A stretch of DNA of 37,916 nt. Source: Synechococcus sp. UW140 (GTDB taxonomy: Bacteria; Cyanobacteriota; Cyanobacteriia; PCC-6307; Cyanobiaceae). Within the stretch, counting starts at the first letter, position 1; each line of letters starts with the position of its first letter. The DNA lies in NCBI GenBank assembly GCA_945860085.1, contig CAMAPJ010000019.1, positions 1 to 37,916 of the forward strand, in the 5' to 3' direction. Shown here in pieces: positions 1 through 8,173 of this stretch. Under the pieces are notes generated by a model that made no database searches, was not told the DNA's origin, and saw only the letters and a program-made list of their open reading frames with translations. Made by a program: the position numbers and the translations under genes.

Positions 1-168
1 GCAACCGTTATCTGGGCGCTTTTAGTTACCGCTTTAATCGACGATTTAACCTCATAGCGATGACAGATCGGGTGTTGCAGACAGTCTGCTGCTGCCTCGC
101 CCGACCGGAACGCCTCCTAAGGAGCGCGGAGTTTACTGCCTAATCAAGACCCAGTTTGAAACCAGCCT
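1..168. other. Upstream non-coding stretch
   Basis: No convincing gene is seen before the first coding region. The stretch is less GC-rich than its surroundings. It holds a short inverted repeat, CTCCT-A-AGGAG, near 115-125, about 45 bases before the GTG start of the histidine phosphatase. It could carry that gene's promoter, but no good -35/-10 pair was found. Confidence 0.4.
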
Positions 169-822
169 GTGGACACCCCTGAACTCTGGCTGCTGCGCCA
201 TGGGGCGACCGAATGGTCCCGCAATGGCCGCCACACCAGCAACACCGACCTGCCCCTCCTGCCGGAAGGGGAGGAGCAGGCCCGCCGCCTGGCCCCGGCC
301 CTAGCCGGACACCCCTTTGCTGGCGTGCTCACCAGCCCATTACAACGGGCACGGCGCACCTGCGACCTGGCCGGCCTCGGGGCCCAGGCCAGCCTCTGCT
401 CTGAGCTGCGCGAATGGGACTACGGCGCCTATGAGGGCCTGACCACAGCTGAGATCCGCCAAACGGTGCCGGCCTGGACGGTCTGGAGCCACGGCTGCCC
501 CCAGGGGGATACGGCCGAGACCGTGCAACGGCGCTGCGAGCAGGTGATTGGCCAGGCCCTGGGCCAAGCGCTGACAGCCGCAGGCGACCAGGGAGCCGTG
601 GCCCTGTTTGCCCACGGCCACATCCTGCGGGCCCTGGCCGCCACCTGGCTGGGGCTCGGCGCCAGTGGTGGCCGGCTGCTGGCCCTGGGCACTGCCACGA
701 TCAGCGTGCTCGGCTACGAGCGCGAAACCCGGGTGATCCGCCACTGGAACAGCCCCACTAGCGGCTGGGGGCCAGGCGGATCGGCGGATGATCCGAACCT
801 GCCACCTGGCTTAAGCCCCTAG
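169..822 (+). CDS. Histidine phosphatase (phosphoglycerate mutase-like) family protein
   Basis: The 217-aa protein belongs to the histidine phosphatase superfamily, cytosolic enzymes that remove phosphate through a phospho-histidine intermediate. The signature LLRHGATEW near residues 8-16 supplies the catalytic Arg-His pair. SPLQRARRT near residue 56 and AHGHILRAL near residue 148 supply the second Arg and second His of the pocket. ELREWDYGAYEG is the usual acid-donor region. The start is GTG, which puts the RHG motif at the usual distance from the N-terminus; no strong ribosome site precedes it. The substrate cannot be told from sequence: sugar phosphates, phosphoglycerate or nucleotide cofactors are all known in the family. 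The next gene follows after 16 bases on the same strand, so the two may be co-transcribed. Confidence 0.88.
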   Translation: MDTPELWLLRHGATEWSRNGRHTSNTDLPLLPEGEEQARRLAPALAGHPFAGVLTSPLQRARRTCDLAGLGAQASLCSELREWDYGAYEGLTTAEIRQTVPAWTVWSHGCPQGDTAETVQRRCEQVIGQALGQALTAAGDQGAVALFAHGHILRALAATWLGLGASGGRLLALGTATISVLGYERETRVIRHWNSPTSGWGPGGSADDPNLPPGLSP

Positions 823-838
823 CCCCCCTGCGCTGACC

Positions 839-1528
839 ATGACGACCATTGCAACCCTGGGGGCCGAGCTGGTCGCCTACGCCGCCGCCGTCAGCCTCAG
901 TCCCATCCACATCGGCCTGCTGCTGCTGCTGTTGCTGGGGCCCAACCCGATCCGGCGGAGCAGCTGGTTCGTGCTCAGCTGGATGGCCACCATTGGTGGC
1001 GTGGTGGTGGTGCTGCTCACCCTGGGCCACAGCCTGCTGCTGACCATGGACCAGGGCAGCGCCCACCGCACCGGCCTGGACCTGCTGGCCGCCGGGGCGC
1101 TGCTGGCCCTGGGGGCCAGGGAACTGCTGGAGCGGCGCGAGGACGGGGACGAGCCTCCCGCCTGGACGCGCCAGTTAAATCGCTTCAGCGCCTTGCCGCT
1201 GCCGCTGCTGATCGCCGTGGGGGTGGGGATCGAACTGGCCAGCCCCGATGACCTGTTCCTGTTTGCCAAGAGCGCCGGCGCCATCCTGGCGGCGGGCCTG
1301 GGGTCGGGGGCGGAGCTGGCATGGGCAGGGGGCTTCACCCTGGTGGCCAGCCTGGCCTTGCTGCTCCCCCTGGTCGCCGTCGTGATCCGCCGCGACCGGG
1401 TGATCCCCCTGCTGGAGGGCGGCAAGCAGCTGCTGTTTGCCAGGGGCGATCTGCTGGTGGGCCTGCTCAGCCTGGCCCTGGCGATCTACCTGGGCTGGGA
1501 GGGCATTAGCGGCCTGCGGGCCACCTGA
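839..1528 (+). CDS. GAP-family (LysE-like) integral membrane protein
   Basis: This is a 229-aa polytopic membrane protein with about six hydrophobic segments. It opens with a helix containing SLSPIHIGLLLLLL, followed by the short polar loop GPNPIRRSS. A central charged loop (ELLERREDGDEPP) separates two halves of roughly three helices each, as in GAP/Sap-like and LysE-superfamily exporters. The first-helix 'SP.hIG..LLL' pattern followed by G-P/N-P is typical of the GAP family, in which mycobacterial members help export glycolipids. The substrate here is unknown. It lies 16 bases behind the phosphatase on the same strand and converges with corA. The start ATG lacks a clear ribosome site. Confidence 0.75.
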   Translation: MTTIATLGAELVAYAAAVSLSPIHIGLLLLLLLGPNPIRRSSWFVLSWMATIGGVVVVLLTLGHSLLLTMDQGSAHRTGLDLLAAGALLALGARELLERREDGDEPPAWTRQLNRFSALPLPLLIAVGVGIELASPDDLFLFAKSAGAILAAGLGSGAELAWAGGFTLVASLALLLPLVAVVIRRDRVIPLLEGGKQLLFARGDLLVGLLSLALAIYLGWEGISGLRAT

Positions 1529-1549
1529 AAACAAGCTCCCCTAGGCAAG

Positions 1550-1592
1550 CCAACCACAACCCAACAACAACCAAACAACAACCCAACCACCA
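1550..1592 (-). repeat. 43-base A/C-only tract (G/T-only on minus strand)
   Basis: Every base from 1550 to 1592 is A or C, built from short CAAC/ACAAC units. Read on the minus strand, just downstream of the corA stop, it is a G/T-only tract with several GG and GGG runs separated by TT-rich loops, so the corA transcript end could fold into a two-tier G-quadruplex. Function is inference; it may simply be slippage-derived low complexity. Confidence 0.6.
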
Positions 1593-1626
1593 GACCTGCC
1601 AGGCCAGGCCCCGCCCAAGCAGGCCC

Positions 1627-2841
1627 TTAGCCGCGACTTGTGGTCCAATCTTGAAACCAGCCCCGCTGGGACAACCAATAGGTCATGGAAGCTCCGATGA
1701 TTGCCATTAGCAGGATGCAGATTGGATAGCCATAGGTCCACTTCAACTCCGGCATATCGACAAAATTCATACCATAAATACCAGCCATAAACGTAAGCGG
1801 AGCGAAGACAACCGAAATAATGGTCAAGGTCTTCATCACCTGGTTCATGCGATTGCCAACGCTTGCCATATAGGCCTGATTAACGGCATCGCATTGGTGA
1901 CGCAACCATTCGCTCACTTCAAATAGCTGATTGAGATGCTGTTCGATATCCTGATAGCGCTCCGCCGACTCAGGCGACAACTCCGCTTGGTTCTGGCGGA
2001 GAAACAAACGGATCTGACTGAGCAATGGCCATAGCTGTCGCCGCACATGGCGAAGGTTTGAATGGATCTGAAAAGCCTTGTTAAGCAACTTTGGCTTCGG
2101 CGATCGCAGCACAGACTCCTCCAAATCGTCTAGTCGATCAGACATTACCTCCAACAGGGGGAAATACTGATGAAGCACATCTTCGAAAAGGGCATGCAAC
2201 AAGTCGTCCAGGTCCTCAGCACTTGCTGAGGGGACTTTATTTTGCATCCATAGGGCAAGCTTTCCATAGGGCTCCTGACGATCAAACTCTTCCACCGAAA
2301 GCAGCAAGTTTGAACGCAGAAAAAAGCTGACTTGCTCGCTAATTAAATGAGAGGGATCTCGACTAGAGCTCAGTCGATGGACACACACAACAACGTTATC
2401 CAAATAGTCCTGCAGCTGGGGAGCCTGGGGGGTCTCTGCCAAGACAGGCTGGATAACATCCGGAATCTGCAAAGCATTCAACAGCTGCTTAAACTCACCC
2501 AAATCAGACAGTCCCATAATGCGAACCCATAGGGGGTTGCCCTTGGCCTGAATGATGGCCAGGCTGCTGGCCTTCACCTGCTCGTGAATTATCACCCCAT
2601 CTGGGGCAATCTCCACAACCGAACAACGGGTTGGAGCCAGGCCTCCGTGGACATACAGGGCTGCCGGCAAATGACCTGGCCGACTTTCTAGCCGGCGTGA
2701 ATTGAACGTGCCTGGAAAGGCATGGAGCTCCTTTTTCGTAATCACTTTAAGGGAGGAGATGGTCAGGTTCGGGAAGAACGGAAGCCAGGGCGTTCGCGCC
2801 GCCCTGGCGCCACAAGCCAGGCCCGTCCCCATGGTGGCCAT
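1627..2841 (-). CDS. corA: CorA-type magnesium/divalent cation transporter
   Basis: The protein is 404 aa when read from the ATG at 2841. It has the CorA layout: a long charged cytoplasmic alpha/beta and coiled-helix domain, then two C-terminal membrane helices (about 336-355 and 369-391). The diagnostic YGMNF motif at about 356-360 sits in the loop between them and forms the selectivity filter of the pentameric channel. FEVSEWLRHQCDAVNQAYM is the pore-lining stalk helix. The first ~35 residues are Ala/Arg-rich and may not be real; a second ATG at 2832 and downstream GTG codons are possible starts. It converges with the GAP-family gene. The gene is somewhat less GC-rich than its neighbours. 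Confidence 0.9.
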   Translation of the reverse strand: MATMGTGLACGARAARTPWLPFFPNLTISSLKVITKKELHAFPGTFNSRRLESRPGHLPAALYVHGGLAPTRCSVVEIAPDGVIIHEQVKASSLAIIQAKGNPLWVRIMGLSDLGEFKQLLNALQIPDVIQPVLAETPQAPQLQDYLDNVVVCVHRLSSSRDPSHLISEQVSFFLRSNLLLSVEEFDRQEPYGKLALWMQNKVPSASAEDLDDLLHALFEDVLHQYFPLLEVMSDRLDDLEESVLRSPKPKLLNKAFQIHSNLRHVRRQLWPLLSQIRLFLRQNQAELSPESAERYQDIEQHLNQLFEVSEWLRHQCDAVNQAYMASVGNRMNQVMKTLTIISVVFAPLTFMAGIYGMNFVDMPELKWTYGYPICILLMAIIGASMTYWLSQRGWFQDWTTSRG

Positions 2842-2858
2842 GGTGTTGGTCGCTGTCG

Positions 2859-3125
2859 ATGGTGCCGTCTCCTGGGATCTATCCGGGGCGAGTTGGAGCT
2901 AGGAGGCAAAAACTGGTGCTCCGCGCTACGGGTGCTCCGTGCTACAGGTGCTCCGTGCCGTCGTTGAGCAAGCCTGAGGGTCAAGTCGTGGCCCACGATC
3001 GCCCAGGGGATGAGGAGGATCTCAACCGGGAGATCTGGCAGCGCTCGGGCCGGAGCCCCTACGACCAGCTGCGGGCCCAATTGAGCCATCGTCAGCAGCG
3101 CCAGCCCCAGGCCACGACCCTCTGA
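2859..3125 (+). CDS. Small hypothetical protein (doubtful start)
   Basis: This is a possible small gene of unknown function, opening divergently from corA. Its C-terminal part, including GDEEDLNREIWQRSG and SPYDQLRAQL, has the charged, ordered composition of a real protein. The N-terminal part is encoded by a 16-bp tandem repeat (2915-2962) and is probably not translated. More likely starts are TTG at 2964 or GTG at 2988, giving proteins of about 53 or 45 aa. No family is recognised. Confidence 0.35.
   Translation: MVPSPGIYPGRVGARRQKLVLRATGAPCYRCSVPSLSKPEGQVVAHDRPGDEEDLNREIWQRSGRSPYDQLRAQLSHRQQRQPQATTL
2915..2962 (+). repeat. 16-bp tandem repeat, three copies
   Basis: Three adjacent 16-bp units start GGTGCTCCGCGCTAC, GGTGCTCCGTGCTAC and GGTGCTCCGTGCCG (2915-2930, 2931-2946, 2947-2962). 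The period of 16 is not a multiple of three, which argues against a conserved coding role. Confidence 0.85.
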
Positions 3126-3384
3126 TGGCTCCGAAGGGGGACACAAAAGTGGACGGGGCCGGTCGCATGGTGGTACTCAATACGGACAGCAGCCAAGTTG
3201 AATTTCAAAACAGCGGCTTGCTATTCCCCATCTCAATCCATCTGCTATCTGGCAAGATTTATGCGGCGGTCCTAGGCGATCAGCGCATTCACAGCTTTGA
3301 TCACCAGCTCCCTGCCTTGGAAGCCAAGGGGCTGGGCTTGGTCCCTAACGGGAGCCCTTCCAAAGGCGAGCCTGGGTCGATCGC
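3126..3384. other. Intergenic stretch without a supported gene
   Basis: This 259-base stretch lies between the small hypothetical gene and the end of the DUF6880 gene and is less GC-rich than its surroundings. A plus-strand reading frame is open through it but runs on into sequence antisense to the DUF6880 gene, so it is not called. A minus-strand frame ends with residues LVIKAVNALIA near 3272-3304 and could be a remnant of a broken gene. No RNA gene or terminator was recognised. Confidence 0.4.
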
Positions 3385-4731
3385 TCAGTCCTCCAGCAGG
3401 GCCCAGAAGCTCCACTTCATGACGAAGGTCTCTTTCAAGCCGGCCACAAAGGCCTGGTGCTGGTCGAGGCCTTGCCAGTCGGCAATCCGGGCGGCCAGCT
3501 CCTTGCAAGTGCCCAGGTGGGTGGCGGCCTGGCGGTAGCGTTTGGCGCCTCCAAGCCAAAGGGCCTCAACCACGATCTGCCGGTAGAGCAGGGTGGCGGC
3601 TAGGGGGTGGCCCGCACTGAGACGCTCGGCAGCGGCGGCGACTCGGGCCTGCTCCTCCCCTTCCCAGTGGTCCGGGTCCCAGTGATTGAGCACATAGCTG
3701 GCCGCCCGCGGCAGGGCCGGCCAGGACGCCAAAAAAACCAGGGACTCGATCTGCTGCGGGTGGCGCTCCACCACAGCGAAGGCCCGCTCCTCCTGCTCCA
3801 CGTCCTCAAAGGCCGGCAGGCGTTTGAGGTACTCGCGCAGGTGGGGGATCGAGAGGATCCGCTCGAAGCTCTGCCAGCGCAGCTCCTGGGCCTCATCGCT
3901 GCGGCCCAGGGCCTCGAGCACGGCAATGCGGCTGTCGCTCCAACGGGGCGCAGGCCAGGCTTTGGCGGCCTGGGCCGCCAGCTCAAGGATCGCCAGGGCC
4001 TCGTCCGCCCGACCAGCGGCCAGGAAGCGGTCGGCCACGGCGGCGGCACCATCGGGCCATTGCAATTCCTGGGCCGGCACCCGGGCCAGGTAGGCGTCCA
4101 GGTCGCCGCGGGCTTCGGCGATCTGCAACATCACCCGCTGGCCATCCAGCAAGCCCTCCTTGAGGATCAGCTCTTCCAGCCGGGCCAGACCCGGTTCCCC
4201 CAGGGCCGTACTCACGGCGGGGAGCAGCTGATCGAACTGGCCGTAGTCGTTCGCCGCCAGCAGCTCAAACAGCGGGTCGGCTAGCGCGAGTGGGTCGGCC
4301 CCGGCGGCGGCGGCCAGGGGCACCAGATCGGCCATGGCGACGGCGAACACATCCGCCAGGGTGCCGGTGCTGTCCGAGCTGCGTGCCAGCAGCCCATCGG
4401 CCAGATCGAGGAAGCGCCAGAGCAGATCCAGGGCAATCGCCGGATCCGCCGCCGCAATCGGCCCGACGATCGCCCGGTGTTGGGCCTGGAGGTCGCTAGC
4501 CAAGGTCTTGCGTTTGCGCCAGTCGATGTAGGTCTCGGAGCGGGCAAGGCTGGCTAGCCGTTTGCGCACCTCCTGGGCCGCCTCCTCCACACTGCTGCCG
4601 GCGGCCAGGGCCAGGCGCAGCTGGCGCTTGGCCGCCGCATCGCCATTGCTCAGCTCCAGCAGCAACTCGGCCAACCGGGCGGCCCCAAGGGCCTCGAGAT
4701 TCTTGGCATTGAGGGTGAGCTTGCTGGCCAT
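3385..4731 (-). CDS. DUF6880 family protein
   Basis: This 448-aa protein is almost wholly alpha-helical, with repeated Leu/Ala-rich helix pairs. It matches my memory of the DUF6880 family, which begins with a segment like NLEALGAARLAELLLELS, then RKRLASLARSETYIDWRK, and ends in repeat-like helices. No catalytic motif is visible, and the helical repeats suggest a scaffold or binding role; function is unknown. The start ATG at 4731 is well placed because the family usually begins a few residues before the conserved NLEALG segment. The gene begins 13 bases after the glgX stop on the same strand, so it is likely the second gene of a glgX transcript. Whether it has anything to do with glycogen is unproven. 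Confidence 0.75.
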   Translation of the reverse strand: MASKLTLNAKNLEALGAARLAELLLELSNGDAAAKRQLRLALAAGSSVEEAAQEVRKRLASLARSETYIDWRKRKTLASDLQAQHRAIVGPIAAADPAIALDLLWRFLDLADGLLARSSDSTGTLADVFAVAMADLVPLAAAAGADPLALADPLFELLAANDYGQFDQLLPAVSTALGEPGLARLEELILKEGLLDGQRVMLQIAEARGDLDAYLARVPAQELQWPDGAAAVADRFLAAGRADEALAILELAAQAAKAWPAPRWSDSRIAVLEALGRSDEAQELRWQSFERILSIPHLREYLKRLPAFEDVEQEERAFAVVERHPQQIESLVFLASWPALPRAASYVLNHWDPDHWEGEEQARVAAAAERLSAGHPLAATLLYRQIVVEALWLGGAKRYRQAATHLGTCKELAARIADWQGLDQHQAFVAGLKETFVMKWSFWALLED

Positions 4732-4744
4732 GGGCTAGCGACGC

Positions 4745-6823
4745 TTAAAGGCTGACGCCCTGCAGCAGAGGGGCCGCTGCCAGCAGCACCAGACTGCGGC
4801 TCTCGACAGCTGTGCCTGGCTCAGACCAGGCCTGGGGCTGGGCCGGCAGATCGTCGCCCGGGGGCAAGGCTGTGTTGATCACCCTGAGCCAGCCCTGGCC
4901 GCAATCGGGCAGCTCGAAGCGCATGGCCTGGTGATAGGCATTCATGCCACACCAGAGCAGGGGGCCGCGCCGGTCATCACTGAGGCTCCAGGCCAGGCTG
5001 TGGGACCAGCTAGCCCAGTCGGGCTTTTCCAGTTCCAGCCCATGCCACTCCAGGCGCAGCTGGCCCGGCTCCAGGCGCCAAAGGGGGCTGGCGATGCTGT
5101 GGGGCAGGGCCGGATTGATCAGGGAGGCCAGGTGCTGGCGCAGCCGCAATAAGCGCTGCAAAAAGAGGCTCAGGGCCCGATCGCCACCGTCCGGTTGCCA
5201 GTGCATCCAGCCGATCGGATTGTTCTGGCACCAGGCGTTGTTATTGCCCCCCTGGCTGCGGCGCACCTCATCGCCCATCAACAGCATCGGCACCCCGGGG
5301 GCCAGCAGCAGGGAGGTGAGCAGGTTGCGCAGCTGGCGATCCCGTAGGGCGTTGATGGCACCATCGCTGCAGGGACCTTCGGCACCGTGGTTCCAGCTGT
5401 TGTTGTGGTTATCGCCATCGCGGTTGTCCTCGCCATTGGCCAGGTTGTGCTTGCGGTTAAAGCTGACCAGATCGGCCAGGGTGAAGCCGTCGTGGGCGGT
5501 GAGGAAGTTGATCGTGCGCCCCACCGGCGCCGGCTGGTTACCGAAGAGATCGGGGCTGCCCGCGAGCCGCTGGGCCATGGTCCAGGCGCTGCGTTCATCT
5601 CCCTTCCAGAAGCGGCGCAGGTCATCGCGAAAGCGGCCGTTCCAAGTGGCCACCCGCCGAGCGGGAAAGTCATCGAGCCGGTAAAGCCCGCCGCAATCCC
5701 AGGGCTCACTGACCAGCTTGAGATCGCTGAGCTCCGGATCGGCCTCAATATCCTCAAACAGGGGCGGCTGATCGAGCGGCGCCAGCTCCTCGCCGCGGCT
5801 GAGGGCGATGCCCAAATCGAAGCGGAAGCCATCAACGCCCAGTTCCAGGGCCCAGCAGCGCATCGATTCGAGAATTAAGCGCCGCACCAGGGGCCGGTTG
5901 GCGGCAATCGAATTGCCGCAGCCACTGACATCGAGATAATCGCCGCGGGCGTTCTGGTGGTAATAGAGGCGGTCGTCGAAGCCGCGCCAGCTCAAGGTGG
6001 GGCCGGCCTTGCTGCCCTCGGTGGTGTGGTTGTACACCACATCGACCAACACCTCGAGGCCGTGCTGGTGACAGGCCTGTACCAGGGCCCGCACTTGGTG
6101 GCGAATCTGTAGGGGATCGTCGCCTAGCTGGTAACCGTGATGGGGCGCCATCCAGCTGAGCGGGCTGTAGCCCCAGTAGTTCTGGCGGCCGTGGGGGGCG
6201 TCGTGGGGGTCAAACGCCATCACCGGCAGCAACTCCACCGTGGTGACGCCCAGGTCGCGCAGGTAGGGCAGGGCCTCGATCAGGCCCAGGTAGGTGCCCT
6301 GGCGCTCCGGGCTGATCGGCGAGCCGGCGCCGCGGCTGAAGCCGCCTAGGTGCAATTCGTAGAGGACGCTGCGCTGCCAGCTGTGGCGGGGCCGGGGGAA
6401 CTCGTGAAAATTGAAGCGATCCCGTTCGGTCACCACCCCCTTAAGGCAGGAGGCCGTATTCGGAGCTGCCCCCACCGCGTCTTCGCGCCGGTAGACCTCC
6501 CAGCCGGTGATCGCCCGGGCACAGGGATCGAGCAGCACCTTGGAGGGATTGAAGCCGTGGCGCCCCGGTTGCAGCGGGCCGAACACCCGGTAGGCGTAAC
6601 AGCAGCCAATGCCGACCCCCTCCACTTCGCCATGCCAGTGGTCGCCGGAGCGATTCAAGGCGGGATCGAGGGCGATCACCTGGGATGGTTCCTGCGCCTG
6701 GCCGTCCGCAAAGAGCAGCAGCTCGACCCGGGTCGCCAGCGGTGCCACCACCGAAAAGTTGACGCCAGCGGCGGTGGCGGCAGCCCCTAGGGGCCAGGGG
6801 TGTCCGCTACGGATCGATGCCAA
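4745..6823 (-). CDS. glgX: Glycogen debranching enzyme / isoamylase, GlgX type (GH13)
   Basis: This enzyme hydrolyses alpha-1,6 branch points during glycogen breakdown. Read from TTG at 6823 it is 692 aa, the usual GlgX length. Residues 1-105 form the CBM48-like N-terminal domain (WPLGAAATAAGVNFSVVAP). Residues 150-580 form the GH13 barrel. Region I is DVVYNHT (261-267). DGFRFDLG holds the nucleophile Asp336. VSEPWD holds the acid/base Glu373. TAHDGFT holds the third carboxylate Asp445. A longer reading to ATG 7159 would add 112 Pro/Ser/Gly-rich residues that look like an accident of the low-complexity DNA on the opposite strand, so I prefer the shorter form. In this setting it would feed glucose to the fermentation genes further along. 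It is divergent from the MBL-fold gene. Confidence 0.9.
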   Translation of the reverse strand: MASIRSGHPWPLGAAATAAGVNFSVVAPLATRVELLLFADGQAQEPSQVIALDPALNRSGDHWHGEVEGVGIGCCYAYRVFGPLQPGRHGFNPSKVLLDPCARAITGWEVYRREDAVGAAPNTASCLKGVVTERDRFNFHEFPRPRHSWQRSVLYELHLGGFSRGAGSPISPERQGTYLGLIEALPYLRDLGVTTVELLPVMAFDPHDAPHGRQNYWGYSPLSWMAPHHGYQLGDDPLQIRHQVRALVQACHQHGLEVLVDVVYNHTTEGSKAGPTLSWRGFDDRLYYHQNARGDYLDVSGCGNSIAANRPLVRRLILESMRCWALELGVDGFRFDLGIALSRGEELAPLDQPPLFEDIEADPELSDLKLVSEPWDCGGLYRLDDFPARRVATWNGRFRDDLRRFWKGDERSAWTMAQRLAGSPDLFGNQPAPVGRTINFLTAHDGFTLADLVSFNRKHNLANGEDNRDGDNHNNSWNHGAEGPCSDGAINALRDRQLRNLLTSLLLAPGVPMLLMGDEVRRSQGGNNNAWCQNNPIGWMHWQPDGGDRALSLFLQRLLRLRQHLASLINPALPHSIASPLWRLEPGQLRLEWHGLELEKPDWASWSHSLAWSLSDDRRGPLLWCGMNAYHQAMRFELPDCGQGWLRVINTALPPGDDLPAQPQAWSEPGTAVESRSLVLLAAAPLLQGVSL

Positions 6824-6896
6824 GGCAGCGGGCCTGAACTTGGCACAAGCTAGGCCGGTGCCTGGTCCTGATCCAGGCTTTTTGGGGATGGTGCAG

Positions 6897-7709
6897 ATGC
6901 CGGAACAGAGCTGCCAAGCGTGGTCCGAACTGGGGGCCTCGGTGGAGTCGGCGCTAGGGCTCGAGGCGGGATCCAAGCCAGGGCTTGAGCCAGGGGCCGA
7001 GCCAAGGCTCGAGGAAGGCGCCAATGCGGGGCCTGAGCCAGGGCCCGCAGCCAGGCCCTTCGGAGCAACCCAGGCTCCGGCAGAGCAAGGCCGCCCGCCC
7101 CAGCCGGTGCAGGGCGGACTCTGGGCCTTTGCCCCCAACCGCGACTGCCAGGGCGGCACGGCCTGGTGGCTGGAGCACGCCGATGGCGCCCTGCTGGTCG
7201 ATTGCCCGGCTTACACCGCCGCCAACTTGACCTTCCTGCGCCAGCGCCGCCCCGGGCGGCTGCTGTTGACCAGCCGCGAGGGCCATGGCCGGGCCCGCCG
7301 TTTCCAGGAGGCCCTGGGCTGGCCGGTGCTGGTGCAGGAGCAGGAGGCCTACCTACTGCCCGGCGTGCAGCAGCTCGAGACCTTCGGAGCCGAATGGGCC
7401 CTCTCCGAGCGGTTGCGGCTGCTCTGGACCCCCGGTCCCACCCCGGGAGCGTGCGTTTTGCATGCGATGGGCGAGGCGGATGTGCTCTTTTGCGGCCGGC
7501 TGCTCAGTCCCACCGGGCCAGGGGCGGCCGCGCCCCTGCGCACGGCCCGCAGTTTCCACTGGGGCCGCTGGCAGCGCAGCCTGCAAACGCTGAAAGCCTG
7601 GCTACCACAGGGGTCCCCCGACTGGATTGCCAGCGGCGCCGGCCTGGGCGCCCTCGGCGGCGAGAAGCTGATTAGCCAGGGCCGAGCCCTGCTGGAGGCG
7701 CTCGAATGA
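6897..7709 (+). CDS. Degenerate metallo-beta-lactamase-fold protein
   Basis: From ATG 6897, which has TGGGGA eight bases upstream, this is 270 aa. The first ~70 residues are a Gly/Pro/Glu-rich, repeat-derived tail. After that the protein follows the MBL-fold order: GGTAWWLEHADGALLVDCP, then LLLTSREGHG where active enzymes have THxHxDH, then LLWTPGPTPGACVLH where they have TPGHTPGS, then LFCGRLLSP where they have GD. Thus nearly every metal ligand is replaced and hydrolase activity is unlikely. A structural or binding role is inferred. It is divergent from glgX with about 70 bases between the preferred starts. An earlier ATG at 6888 is also possible. Confidence 0.7.
   Translation: MPEQSCQAWSELGASVESALGLEAGSKPGLEPGAEPRLEEGANAGPEPGPAARPFGATQAPAEQGRPPQPVQGGLWAFAPNRDCQGGTAWWLEHADGALLVDCPAYTAANLTFLRQRRPGRLLLTSREGHGRARRFQEALGWPVLVQEQEAYLLPGVQQLETFGAEWALSERLRLLWTPGPTPGACVLHAMGEADVLFCGRLLSPTGPGAAAPLRTARSFHWGRWQRSLQTLKAWLPQGSPDWIASGAGLGALGGEKLISQGRALLEALE
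6950..7065 (+). repeat. Low-complexity repeat at the glgX / MBL-fold divergent junction
   Basis: Degenerate units resembling GAGCCAGGGCC recur in this stretch. They code for the alternating Gly/Pro/Glu tail of the MBL-fold protein on one strand. On the other they open a Pro/Ser-rich frame that would extend GlgX. The low complexity makes the starts of both genes hard to fix. Confidence 0.6.
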
Positions 7710-7762
7710 GTCGAATTGACCACTTTTCAGGCGAAAAGCAAGGTGGCGCTGGCCTTCTCGGG

Positions 7763-7791
7763 TTGCCGCCCGTGGCGACTCCCCATACGAT
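7763..7791 (+). promoter_or_regulatory. Candidate promoter of the HU gene
   Basis: TTGCCG (7763-7768) and TACGAT (7786-7791) are separated by 17 bases, which predicts a start of transcription near 7798 and a leader of about 69 bases before the HU ATG. No strong ribosome-binding site is seen in the leader. Confidence 0.4.
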
Positions 7792-7866
7792 TGGCGCGCT
7801 GACTCCAGTGCCTGTCGGGCTTTCCGATTCGCCTGACTCCCGCTGAACCCAGAAGACTCCTCTCCG

Positions 7867-8142
7867 ATGAACAAAGCTGACCTCGTCAATCTCGTGGCTG
7901 CCCGCACCGAGCTGACCAAAACCGAAGTGGCCCAGGTGGTGGACACCCTGATCGACACGATCATCGATTCCGTTGTCGACGGCAAAAAGGTCTCGATCCT
8001 GGGCTTCGGCTCCTTCGAGCCCCGCGACCGCTCCGCCCGTCAGGGCCTTAACCCCAAGACCGGCGAAAAGATCAAGATCGAAGCCAAGCGCGTGCCTGCC
8101 TTCACCGCCGGCAAGCTGTTCAAGGACAAGGTTCAAGGCTGA
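7867..8142 (+). CDS. hup: HU family DNA-binding protein
   Basis: This 91-aa protein is a full-length HU/IHF-family nucleoid protein. It starts MNKADLVNLVAART, has the helix-turn-helix-like dimer core, then the conserved VSILGFGSFEPRDR turn. The DNA-binding arm follows: ARQGLNPKTGEKIKIEAKRV with the intercalating Pro in its tip. It closes with PAFTAGKLFKDKV. HU dimers bend and compact DNA without strong sequence preference. The start is certain from family length. It is followed 31 bases later by gluQRS on the same strand. Confidence 0.97.
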   Translation: MNKADLVNLVAARTELTKTEVAQVVDTLIDTIIDSVVDGKKVSILGFGSFEPRDRSARQGLNPKTGEKIKIEAKRVPAFTAGKLFKDKVQG

Positions 8143-8173
8143 TCGCCTTGCTCCGGGGCCCTGAGATCTGCGC

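Noticed and set aside
6824-7159. 112-residue N-terminal extension of GlgX
   Set aside because: The extension is Pro/Ser/Gly-rich, arises from repeats that encode the tail of the opposite gene, and lies before the point where GlgX proteins begin; not conclusive because the alternative start is a TTG.
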